This document shows positions 27,410 through 34,954 of a stretch of 64,000 nt of DNA, in pieces. The DNA comes from Microbispora corallina (lineage in GTDB: Bacteria > Actinomycetota > Actinomycetes > Streptosporangiales > Streptosporangiaceae), in assembly GCF_016863035.1 (NCBI RefSeq), contig NZ_BOOC01000007.1:1-64000 (forward strand). The letters are read 5' to 3'. Under the pieces are notes generated by a model. That model made no database searches, was not told the origin of the DNA, and saw only the letters and a list, made by a program, of their open reading frames with translations. Within the stretch, counting starts at the first letter, position 1; each line of letters begins with the position of its first letter. The position numbers and the translations under genes are program-made.

Positions 27410-28609
27410 TCAGGGCACGGCCACGGGGGAGTCCCAGTCGACCCGGTGGCGCTGCTCGGCGCCGAGCGTCCGCTCCGGCGTGAGGAGCGTCCGCGTCGCC
27501 AGCGGCATCAGCAGGCGCATCATCGCGACGGCCGCGGGCCCCATCGTCTTGCCCGCGTTGGTCCTGGCGGCCCGGGCCGCGACCTTCTCCACCCGGGCCC
27601 GGCGCAGCCGCTCGTAGGCCGCGAACGCCGAGGGCGCGTCGGGGAGGTCGCGCAGGCACCGGGCCAGCTCGACCGCGCTCTCCATGGCGAGGGACGCCCC
27701 CTGGCCCGAGCTCGGGGACGGCGCGTGCGCCGAGTCGCCGACGAGCACCATGCGGCCGCGGTGCCAACGGGGGACGCTCGGCATGATCTGCAGCGTCCCG
27801 AGGGCGGCCAGCCGCTCGGGCGGGGTGTGCCGCAGCAGGTCGCGTGCCGGCACGTCGTCCTCGTAGGCCTCGCGCAGGCGGCGCAGCCACTCCGCCGGCG
27901 GCACCCGGCGGGCCTCGGCGATCGTCATGGGCTCACGGTGCGGCAGGTTGCCGAACCAGGACGTCCGGCCGCCGGGCTCGAGCCAGTAGCCGAGGAACCC
28001 GCGCCGTCCGAAGGTGAAGTACGCCGTGCCGGGCTTGGCGGGCACGGCGACGTCGGCGGCCCCCGCGAAGTTCAGCAGTGGCACGTGGCGGGGCGCGGGA
28101 GCCGCGGGGTCGATCAGCGTGCGCACGGTCGAGGCGACCCCGTCCGCCCCCACGAGCACGTCGGCCCTGGCCGTGCCGCCGTCCGCGAAGCGCGCGGTGA
28201 CGCCGTCCGCGTCCTCGTCGACGCCGACGAGCCGCCTGCCGTGCTCGATCGGGACGCCGTGCGCCGTGGCGTGGTCGCGGAGCACGCGGTAGAGGTCCGA
28301 CCGCCACATCGCGCGGCTGGACGGCAGGCCCGGCAGGCCGGGGAACTCCCCGATCGGCCTGCCCCGGCCGTCGGCCATGACCGTGCGGTCCATCGGCTGC
28401 CCGGCCGCCCGTACGGGCTCGTCGGCTCCGATGGCCGCGAGCGCGGCGAGCCCGTTCGGGGCGATCGTGAGCTGGCCGCCCACGCCGTCCGCCGTCCCCG
28501 TGTACGCCTCGTGGACGGTCGCCTCGATGCCGGCCCGGCGCAGGGCGAGCGCCGTGACGGGGCCGGCGATCCCGCCGCCGATGACCAGAGCCGTTCTGAC
28601 AGCAGCCAT
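27410..28609 (-). CDS. FAD-dependent monooxygenase (PHBH fold)
   Basis: A 399-residue flavoprotein hydroxylase. The dinucleotide motif is ALVIGGGIAGPVTALALRRA, the DG motif lies in VLVGADGVASTVR, and the GD motif in VLVGDSAHAPSPSSGQGASL. Enzymes of this class hydroxylate aromatic or polyketide-like substrates with NAD(P)H and O2. ATG 28609 is chosen over an upstream ATG at 28669 because the longer form would begin inside the -35 box of the promoter at 28641-28669, and AAGGGG precedes 28609. It is divergent from an aldo/keto reductase gene. The substrate is unknown. Confidence 0.88.
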   Translation of the reverse strand: MAAVRTALVIGGGIAGPVTALALRRAGIEATVHEAYTGTADGVGGQLTIAPNGLAALAAIGADEPVRAAGQPMDRTVMADGRGRPIGEFPGLPGLPSSRAMWRSDLYRVLRDHATAHGVPIEHGRRLVGVDEDADGVTARFADGGTARADVLVGADGVASTVRTLIDPAAPAPRHVPLLNFAGAADVAVPAKPGTAYFTFGRRGFLGYWLEPGGRTSWFGNLPHREPMTIAEARRVPPAEWLRRLREAYEDDVPARDLLRHTPPERLAALGTLQIMPSVPRWHRGRMVLVGDSAHAPSPSSGQGASLAMESAVELARCLRDLPDAPSAFAAYERLRRARVEKVAARAARTNAGKTMGPAAVAMMRLLMPLATRTLLTPERTLGAEQRHRVDWDSPVAVP

Positions 28610-28640
28610 GTTCTTGTCCCCTTCGTCTTGGTTGCTTTTG

Positions 28641-28669
28641 ACTATCCATTCCTGAATAGTCGATGTCAA
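28641..28669 (-). promoter_or_regulatory. Strong promoter of the FAD monooxygenase with overlapping inverted repeat
   Basis: Minus-strand TTGACA (28669-28664), a 17-base spacer and GATAGT (28646-28641) make a near-consensus vegetative promoter. GACTAT (28640-28645) and ATAGTC (28656-28661) form an inverted repeat covering the -10 and part of the spacer, a typical repressor position. No repressor gene is adjacent. Confidence 0.6.
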
Positions 28670-28783
28670 CTATAGGAACCATCACGAACCGTGCTGGCGC
28701 CGATCACCAGGTGGTGTTGGACGGGCTGAAGGGGTAGCGCCGAGGATGGACACCGAACTATGTCCTGTAAGCGGGAGGAACTC

Positions 28784-29644
28784 ATGCGGACGCGGCGTAT
28801 CGGCGACGTGCAGGTCGGGGCGATCGGCCTCGGGGGGATGCCGATGTCCATCGAGGGGCGGCCCGACGAGCAGCGGTCCATCGCGACGATCCACGCGGCC
28901 CTGGACGCCGGGGTGACGCTGATCGACACGGCGGACGCCTACCACCTTCACGCCGACGAGGTCGGCCACAACGAATCGCTCATCGCGCGGGCGCTCGCGA
29001 GCTACGGCGGGGACGCCTCGGACGTCCTGGTGGCGACCAAGGGCGGCCACCTGCGGCCCGGCGACGGCTCCTGGACGCTCGACGGCTCACCCGAGCACCT
29101 CAAGGAGGCGTGCGAGGAGTCGCTCAAGCGGCTGGGCGTGGACGCCATCGGGCTCTACCAGTTCCACCGGCCCGACCCCCGGGTGCCGTACGGCGAGTCG
29201 GTCGGAGCGATCCGCGACCTGCTGGACGCCGGAAAGATCCGGTTCGCGGGCATCTCCAACGCGAATCCCGACCAGATCAGGCAGGCGAACGAGATCCTCG
29301 GCGGCCGCCTGGTGAGCGTGCAGAACCAGTTCTCGCCGGCCTTCCGCTCCAGCGAGCCGGAGCTGGAGCTGTGCGCGGAGATGGACGTCGCGTTCCTGCC
29401 GTGGAGCCCGCTGGGCGGCATCTCCCAGGCGGGCGAGCTGGGCTCGCGGTTCGCGCCGTTCGCGGAGGTGGCCCGCGACCACGGGGTCAGCCCGCAGCAG
29501 GTGTGCCTGGCCTGGATGCTGGCCAAGGCGCCCGTCGTGATCCCCATTCCGGGCTCCTCGCGTCCGGAGACGATCCGCGACTCGGTCAAGGCCGTGGACC
29601 TGGAGCTCTCGGCCGAGGAACTCGCCCGCCTCGACGCCGCCTGA
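28784..29644 (+). CDS. Aldo/keto reductase
   Basis: A 286-residue (alpha/beta)8 NADPH-dependent oxidoreductase. DTADAYHLHADEVGHNE holds the catalytic Asp and Tyr, DVLVATKGG the Lys, and FHRPDPRVPY the His position, as in the AKR tetrad. The C-terminal phosphate-binding loop is IPIPGSSRPETIRDSV. GGGAGG with a 5-base spacer points to ATG 28784 and not the ATG at 28760. It reduces an unknown carbonyl. It is divergent from the FAD monooxygenase and ends 19 bases from the convergent FUSC gene. Confidence 0.9.
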   Translation: MRTRRIGDVQVGAIGLGGMPMSIEGRPDEQRSIATIHAALDAGVTLIDTADAYHLHADEVGHNESLIARALASYGGDASDVLVATKGGHLRPGDGSWTLDGSPEHLKEACEESLKRLGVDAIGLYQFHRPDPRVPYGESVGAIRDLLDAGKIRFAGISNANPDQIRQANEILGGRLVSVQNQFSPAFRSSEPELELCAEMDVAFLPWSPLGGISQAGELGSRFAPFAEVARDHGVSPQQVCLAWMLAKAPVVIPIPGSSRPETIRDSVKAVDLELSAEELARLDAA

Positions 29645-29663
29645 CCGACCGGAGCGTGCGCGT

Positions 29664-30773
29664 TCAGGCGTCGGGGGTCCCGGCCGCCGAGACCGGGGGC
29701 AGGGCGGCCGTGGCGGCGGCGGTGTCCGTTCCGGTGGCCCGGAGGAAGTCGACGCTCATCGACCGCACCTGGGCGGCCACCACGTGGGTGGACAGGCCCG
29801 CGCCGCCGGTCAGGACGGGGCCCACGGCCTCCGCGGCGGCCAGCGCCACCCGCCGGGACTCGCCCGGAGGCCGCGTCCCGGCGAGCTCCTCCTCCAGCAG
29901 CCGCACCGCGCCCGTCATGAGGCGCAGCCCCTCGACCACCTCCGGCGGGATCCGCTCGCCGTCCCGGAGGGCCGCCAGGGTGCGGCGGGCCAGCACCCGC
30001 GCGTTCCGCAGGGCGTGGTCGAGCGGCGTGCCGGCGGACAGGTAGCGGTCGAGCGAGCGGCGGCGGCGCCAGCGCAGGGGTGAGATGGCCGCCACCTCCC
30101 GTCCGGTCTCGAGCGCCTGCTGGAACGCCTCGACCGACCCCTGGCTGCCCCGGACCGACTCCAGGGCGTCGGCGGCGTGGGCGGGGTCGCTGCTCTCGAT
30201 CGCCTCGGCCGTGGCCTCCAGCGCCCCGGCCAGCGCGTCGAAGATCGCCGCGGCGTGCTGCCGGGCGAGGGCGAGCGGGTCCGGAGGCAGCAGGGCGACC
30301 ATCGCGATGCCCACGAGCCCTCCGGTGAGCGCGTCGATCATGCGGTCGAAGCCGCCGCTGCCCGTGGGCGGCAGCAGGGTCGCGACGAGGACGGCCGACG
30401 AGCCGGCCTGGATCAGGATCAGCGAGCCCGTGTCGAGGATCACCGCCGCCGCCAGGGCCAGGGCGACGACGAGCGCGATCTGCCACGCGCCGGAGCCGAT
30501 CCGGGAGACGAGCAGGTCACCGACGCCGACGCCGAGGCTGACGCCCGCCACGAGCTCCCCCAGGCGGCGCAGCCGCTGCCCGAGCGACACGCCGATGCAG
30601 ATCACAACAGCGATGGGGGCGAAGAACGGGCGGGGGTGCCCCAGGGCGTGCCGCGCCACCAGCCAGGCGAGGGCCGCGCCGATCGCGCACTGGGCGATCG
30701 TGGGGGCCATGGCGGCCAGCCGCCGCCGTCTCGTGTGGAACTCCTCGCGTCCCCAGCCCTTACGCCACCTCAT
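29664..30773 (-). CDS. FUSC family membrane protein (aromatic acid exporter-like)
   Basis: About 369 residues. The N-terminal half has six hydrophobic segments in the FUSC pattern: TIAQCAIGAALAWLVARHAL, FFAPIAVVICIGVSLGQRLR, then ELVAGVSLGVGVGDLLVSRI and others. A cytosolic helical half follows (ARQHAAAIFDALAGALEATA, ALETGREVAAISPLRWRRRR). FUSC/AaeB-like proteins are linked to export of aromatic acids such as fusaric acid. The start is uncertain: ATG 30773 is used, an ATG at 30836 would add 21 residues. Confidence 0.8.
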   Translation of the reverse strand: MRWRKGWGREEFHTRRRRLAAMAPTIAQCAIGAALAWLVARHALGHPRPFFAPIAVVICIGVSLGQRLRRLGELVAGVSLGVGVGDLLVSRIGSGAWQIALVVALALAAAVILDTGSLILIQAGSSAVLVATLLPPTGSGGFDRMIDALTGGLVGIAMVALLPPDPLALARQHAAAIFDALAGALEATAEAIESSDPAHAADALESVRGSQGSVEAFQQALETGREVAAISPLRWRRRRSLDRYLSAGTPLDHALRNARVLARRTLAALRDGERIPPEVVEGLRLMTGAVRLLEEELAGTRPPGESRRVALAAAEAVGPVLTGGAGLSTHVVAAQVRSMSVDFLRATGTDTAAATAALPPVSAAGTPDA

Positions 30774-30858
30774 GACCTCGACGCGAGTGCTCCTTTCTGG
30801 CTTTACGTGTCGAGTGTCCATTATCGGGGCCGCCATGACCAGAGACGGAGGTCCCTTC

Positions 30859-32178
30859 TCAGGCGTCCGGCGAGACGTTGAGGTTCTGGTCGAAGACGTT
30901 GCCGGGGTCGTAGGCGCGCTTGACGGCGACGAGCCGCTCGTAGGTGCCGGCCGGGTAGACGGCGGCGAGGTCGCCGGGGGCGATGTCGCTGAGGAAGTTG
31001 ACGTACGCGCCGGAGGTGTGCGGCGCGAGCCTGCGCCACAGCGCCTCGAAGTCGCCGAGGATCGGGGCGTGCTCCGCCGGCCCGCCGAGGACGACCGTGG
31101 TCAGCATGATCTCGGCGTCGCGGTGGGCGAAGGCGGTCGCGTCGGACGGGACGCGGTTCATCGCGCCGCCGATCATCCGGATCTCGAAGACCGTCATGGG
31201 TACGTCGCCTGCGTGGGCCGTCACCGTGTCGATCAGCGCGTCGTCGAGCGACCGGGCGAACCGGTTGCGCACGATCGGCCGCCATCCCGGCGGCAGCTCC
31301 GAAATCTCCTCCAGCACCTCGGCGTACGGCACGGTGGCGACGTCCTTGCTCAGCGCCGTGCCGAGACGGGTGAGCGGCTCGACCGCCGCTGGGTCGTCCC
31401 CCGCGTAGCAGGAGGTGATCATGAGGGTGGCCGGGGCGTCGTCGCCGAACGCGGGGAACAGGTGGGCCGTGGAGGTGAGGTCGTCGCCCACGGAACGCAC
31501 GACGTCGCGCCAGGCCCGGAGCACCTGTGCCGCCTCGCTCGCCGGGTAGGCGACGCGGGCGACCGTGACGTCGCCCTGGCGCCGCGCGGACACCTCGAAC
31601 GAGGTGACCACCCCGAAGTTGCCGCCGCCTCCGCGCACGGCCCAGAACAGGTCGGCGTTCTCGTCGGCCGACGCGCGCAGGACCCGCCCGTCGGCCGTGA
31701 CCACCTCGGCGGCCACCAGGTGGTCGAGCGCGAGGCCGTGTTTGCGGACCAGCCAGCCGATCCCGCCGCCCAGCAGCAGCCCGCCCACCCCCACGGAGGC
31801 GGTGTCGCCGGAGGACAGGACGAGCCCGTACGGCGCGAGGGCCCGGGCCACCTCGCCCCATCGGGCGCCGGTGCCGATCCGCACGAGGTCGTCCGGGCCG
31901 CCGATCACCTCGACGCCGTCGATGGGGGAGACGTCGACGACCAGGCCGCCGTCGTTGGTGCCGAAACCGGCCGTGCTGTGGCCGCCGCTGCGCACCGACA
32001 GCGTCAGCCCCTCCCGCCGGGCGAACCGGACCGCCGCAGCGACCTCGGCGGCGTCGCGGCAGCGCACGACATAGGCGGGGCTGCCGACTCGGACGAGGGT
32101 CCCGCGGAGCCCTGCGTAAGCGTCGTCGCCCGGCTGGACGACCTCACCGGTCAGGGCGGGTGCGTGGTCGAGCGTCAT
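30859..32178 (-). CDS. FAD-linked oxidase with BBE domain
   Basis: A 439-residue berberine-bridge-type flavoprotein. The FAD-binding domain includes LSVRSGGHSTAGFGTNDGGL, with the His normally bound covalently to FAD, and VGVGGLLLGGGIGWLVRKHG. The C-terminal BBE motif region YVNFLSDIAPGD and KRAYDPGNVFDQNLNV is complete. The Cys that provides a second covalent FAD link in many members is not evident (GGIGWLVRKHG where Gly-x-Cys is often seen). It oxidises an alcohol or sugar with O2. GGAAGG precedes the ATG. The 227 bases upstream to the next gene show nothing clear. Confidence 0.87.
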   Translation of the reverse strand: MTLDHAPALTGEVVQPGDDAYAGLRGTLVRVGSPAYVVRCRDAAEVAAAVRFARREGLTLSVRSGGHSTAGFGTNDGGLVVDVSPIDGVEVIGGPDDLVRIGTGARWGEVARALAPYGLVLSSGDTASVGVGGLLLGGGIGWLVRKHGLALDHLVAAEVVTADGRVLRASADENADLFWAVRGGGGNFGVVTSFEVSARRQGDVTVARVAYPASEAAQVLRAWRDVVRSVGDDLTSTAHLFPAFGDDAPATLMITSCYAGDDPAAVEPLTRLGTALSKDVATVPYAEVLEEISELPPGWRPIVRNRFARSLDDALIDTVTAHAGDVPMTVFEIRMIGGAMNRVPSDATAFAHRDAEIMLTTVVLGGPAEHAPILGDFEALWRRLAPHTSGAYVNFLSDIAPGDLAAVYPAGTYERLVAVKRAYDPGNVFDQNLNVSPDA

Positions 32179-32405
32179 GGTTCGAGTCCTTCCAGTCCGT
32201 GTCGGGCGCCGCCGGGGGCGGCGTTCACAGAAAGGTCGGAGAGGCCCGCCGATTCTCGACAGCTCCCGGGAGAAAATCTGCAGGAGATCGCGCCGGGTGA
32301 GGCCGTCGGGAGCACCCGGCCCCGCGGCGCCGGGGCTCGTCAGGAGGGCCGGGAGCCGGTCACGGGGTCGCGGTGGGCTCTTGGCTCGGCGGCCGGCCGG
32401 GAGTC

Positions 32406-33127
32406 CTAGGAAGGCCGGGAGCCGGTCACGGGGTCGCGGTGGGTGAGGCAGTAGAGGCCGCCGGCCGGGTCGCGCATGACGATCCAGGACGGCCCGCCGG
32501 CCACCCGCTTCGCCCCGTGGGCCTCGTGCCGCACGCGGGCGGCCTCCGGGTCGGCGCAGGCGACGTCGACGTGGGCCGAGGCGGGCCGTTCGTCCCCGAG
32601 CCGCTGGAGCAGGACGCGCGCCGGCATGCCGGGCCCCCTGAGCACCCTGAACTCGGGATACGCGCCCGTGAGGGCCGGCCATCCGGTCACCGCCGTCCAG
32701 AACGCGACCTCGTCGTCGTACGCGGCGGGCGGACGTCGAGGCAGATCTGGTCGAGCCGGCTCCCCTCCACGGGGGACGGCCGCCGAACGGCTCCCGACCA
32801 CGGCCCGAGGCAGAACGCCTGGCCGCCGGGGGAGCGCAGGACCGCCCACTCCCCGTGGTCCGCGACGACGGCGGCGCCCGCGTCGAGGGCGCCCGCCACG
32901 GCCGCGCGGACGTCGTCGACCTCCAGGTCGAGATGGGCCCCGTCCCCCTCCCGGACCCCCTGGAGCTTCACGCACGCGTCGCCCTCCGGCGGCAGCAGCG
33001 TCGCGAACTCCCGGTCGTCCCCCCGGCGGGCCGACAGCCGGGCGCCGGTGACCGCCGTCCAGAACGCCGCGCTCTCCTCGAAGCGCTCCCGCGGCCGGTC
33101 GACGAACACCCAGATCCAACGCACCAT
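32406..33127 (-). pseudogene. Two-domain VOC (glyoxalase) protein with a frameshift
   Basis: The first VOC domain starts at ATG 33127 (VRWIWVFVDRPRERFEESAA, FWTAVTGARLSARRGDDREF) and reads to LDQICLDVRP near 32735. There the frame breaks. The second domain continues in another frame from AAYDDEVAFWTAVTGWPALT to the stop at 32406. The two halves together match the usual tandem VOC protein of about 240 residues, and only one base is missing in a GC-rich run (near 32725-32740). As written, the product would end after a short misread tail at 32687. It may be a real lesion or a base-call error in a GC run. Confidence 0.75.
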
Positions 33128-33173
33128 GGACGGCAAGCTACCCGAGCGCCCGCGGCCGCGGCGAAGGCCCGGC

Positions 33174-33941
33174 TCAGCCTGTGGACCGCGGGGCGACGAA
33201 CAGGGTCTGGGACGCCGCGCCCACCTCCCCGTCCTCGTCGAACAGCGTCGAGCGGGTCAGCCCCCGGCCGGAGGGCCCGATCGTCGTGCTCGCGTCCAGG
33301 CAGAACCATTCGCCGGCGGGCGCCCGGAACAGCGAGATCGTGAGGTCCACGTTGACGAACAGGTGCGTCTCGAAGTCGAGCGCGCCGCTCACGCCGTTGC
33401 CGCTGTCGGCGAAGACCGCCAGCCGCTCCAGCGGCGTGATCTCCTCGCCCTCCACCAGCGGGACGCGGCAGCGCCCCCAGACCAGGGCGGGCCCGGTCTC
33501 GTCCGGGCCGCCCTTGACGAAGCGCCAGTCCACGGCTCTGCCGTACCCGAACCCGCGCGACAGCCACGAGCCGTCGCCCTGCCCGGGCGGCGGGACCGGC
33601 GCGGGCACGGGCGAGACGCCGGTGGCCGGCGTCGCGTCCTCCCTGATCCGCCAGGCCGTGGCCCGGACCACCTCCCGGCCGCCGGCGGTCACGGTCGCGC
33701 CCTCACACCGGACGCGCCGGCCGTCCCTGATGATCTCGGTACGGACCTCCAGGTCGCCGACCGGAACGGGGGCGAGGATCTCCACGGCGAGCTTCGCCGG
33801 CGGCAGGCCGGGAGCGCGGTCGAGCTCGTGCGCGATGAGCGCGGTCACCGGTCCCATGTGCTGCTGCCGGGGATCCCAGGGGCCCTGGGTGTGCTCGGTC
33901 GCCCGGTAGCACCCCGGGCCGAGGGGGACGTACATCGCCAT
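33174..33941 (-). CDS. Acyl-CoA thioesterase-like double-hotdog protein
   Basis: A 255-residue protein resembling the TesB-like thioesterase superfamily. Two hotdog halves can be traced: GPWDPRQQHMGPVTALIAHE with PAKLAVEILAPVPVGDLEVR, and FADSGNGVSGALDFETHLFV with NVDLTISLFRAPAGEWFCLD. It should hydrolyse an acyl-CoA. The annotated start ATG 33941 overlaps the CTAGA-type operator at 33940-33956; an ATG two codons downstream (33935) is also possible. It is the leftmost gene preceded by that operator, so it probably belongs to the regulon of the acyl-CoA catabolic cluster. Confidence 0.8.
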   Translation of the reverse strand: MAMYVPLGPGCYRATEHTQGPWDPRQQHMGPVTALIAHELDRAPGLPPAKLAVEILAPVPVGDLEVRTEIIRDGRRVRCEGATVTAGGREVVRATAWRIREDATPATGVSPVPAPVPPPGQGDGSWLSRGFGYGRAVDWRFVKGGPDETGPALVWGRCRVPLVEGEEITPLERLAVFADSGNGVSGALDFETHLFVNVDLTISLFRAPAGEWFCLDASTTIGPSGRGLTRSTLFDEDGEVGAASQTLFVAPRSTG

Positions 33942-33956
33942 AGAACATCATTCTAG
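33940..33956. promoter_or_regulatory. CTAGA-N7-TCTAG operator, site 1 (thioesterase)
   Basis: ATAGA ACATCAT TCTAG: 9 of 10 positions of the inverted repeat CTAGA-N7-TCTAG. It overlaps the start codon of the thioesterase gene. Confidence 0.6.
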
Positions 33957-34057
33957 AGGCCCTCCCGCTGCCGGACGGATCCCTTCGTGCGAGCCTCGGT
34001 GTCGGCGACGCGCGCGACGTCGCACGCGCGGAGGAGTCGAGGGAGAGGTGGCACGGC

Positions 34058-34765
34058 ATGGATCACGGGGAGCTCCGGAAGCGGTTCGCGGGCCTGACGA
34101 CGGCGCACGTGGCGGACGGGTGCATCCGCTGCGGGGTCCCGGTGCGCTGCGCTCCGGCGGGCGTACGGCCGGTGGTGACGGGCGGCCGGGTGGCGGGCCG
34201 GGTGTGCCCGGCGCGGCACGCCGGCAGCGTCGACGTCTTCCTGGAGGCGTTCGAGGGGTCGGCGCCGGGGGACGTGCTCGTGGTCGACAACGGCGGACGC
34301 CTCGACGAGGCGTGCGTCGGCGACCTGGTCGTCCTGGAGGCGCGCGCCGCCGGCCTGGAGGGCGTGGTGATCTGGGGCCTCCACCGCGACACCGCCGACA
34401 TCCTGGCGATCGGGCTGCCGGTCTTCAGCCTCGGCGCGCTCCCCACCGGACCGCTCCGTCTGGACCCCCAGGGGCCCGACGCCCTGGAGTCCGCCGTCGT
34501 GGGTGACTGGGCCGTGAGCGCCGGGGATCTGGTGCTGGGCGACGACGACGGCGTGCTCTTCGTGCCGGCCGACCGCGCCGAGGAGGTGCTCACGCGGGCG
34601 GAGGCGATCCGCGACACCGAGCGCCGCCAAGCCGAGCGGATCCGCGAGGGCGACACGCTGCGCGGCCAGGTCGGGTTCGGCGCCTATCTCGAACGGAGGC
34701 GGCAGGAGCCGTCCCTCACCTTCCGCGACCACCTGCGCGCGGTGGGCGGGGCCATCGAGGAGTGA
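34058..34765 (+). CDS. RraA-like protein (HMG/oxaloacetate aldolase superfamily)
   Basis: A 235-residue protein of the RraA / 4-hydroxy-4-methyl-2-oxoglutarate aldolase fold. TTAHVADGCIRCGVPVRCAP opens the domain; PGDVLVVDNGGRLDEACVGD and ARAAGLEGVVIWGLHRDTAD contain the Gly and Arg/Asp positions of the active-site loop, and AVVGDWAVSAGDLVLGDDDG the second Asp region. The C-terminal tail (RTQVGF... ERRRQEPSLTFRDHLR) is longer than in E. coli RraA. Actinobacterial homologues of this length are usually labelled RraA family or dimethylmenaquinone methyltransferase; the true reaction may be aldol cleavage. GGGAGAGG precedes the ATG. Confidence 0.85.
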   Translation: MDHGELRKRFAGLTTAHVADGCIRCGVPVRCAPAGVRPVVTGGRVAGRVCPARHAGSVDVFLEAFEGSAPGDVLVVDNGGRLDEACVGDLVVLEARAAGLEGVVIWGLHRDTADILAIGLPVFSLGALPTGPLRLDPQGPDALESAVVGDWAVSAGDLVLGDDDGVLFVPADRAEEVLTRAEAIRDTERRQAERIREGDTLRGQVGFGAYLERRRQEPSLTFRDHLRAVGGAIEE

Positions 34766-34820
34766 CCCGTTCCCGCGCGGCTTGACCGGTAAAGCGCGGG
34801 TGTAACTTTCACCGGCCGTC

Positions 34821-34935
34821 CCCGCTCGCGACCGCCTTCACGCAGGTCGGAGCGGGCGCAGAACGCGTCGGCGGCGGGGGTGGTTGCGGGAGGGGGCGCG
34901 CGGCGTATTTCGTGCGAACCGCTCCCGTACGCCGC
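34821..34935 (+). promoter_or_regulatory. Structured leader upstream of the GH5 gene
   Basis: Two hairpins can be drawn: CCCGCTC (34821-34827) with GAGCGGG (34850-34856), enclosing GACC/GGTC; and GCGGCGTA (34900-34907) with TACGCCGC (34928-34935), ending 20 bases before the ATG. Within the second loop, 34914-34927 matches 9 of 14 positions of the CebR box (TGGGAGCGCTCCCA) that controls cellulase genes in actinobacteria. Any function is tentative. Confidence 0.3.
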
Positions 34936-34954
34936 CGCGCGATGAGGAAGTCCC

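Noticed and set aside
32687-33127. Treating the first VOC half as a complete small gene
   Set aside because: The continuation in another frame encodes the matching second VOC domain, so one broken gene explains both better.
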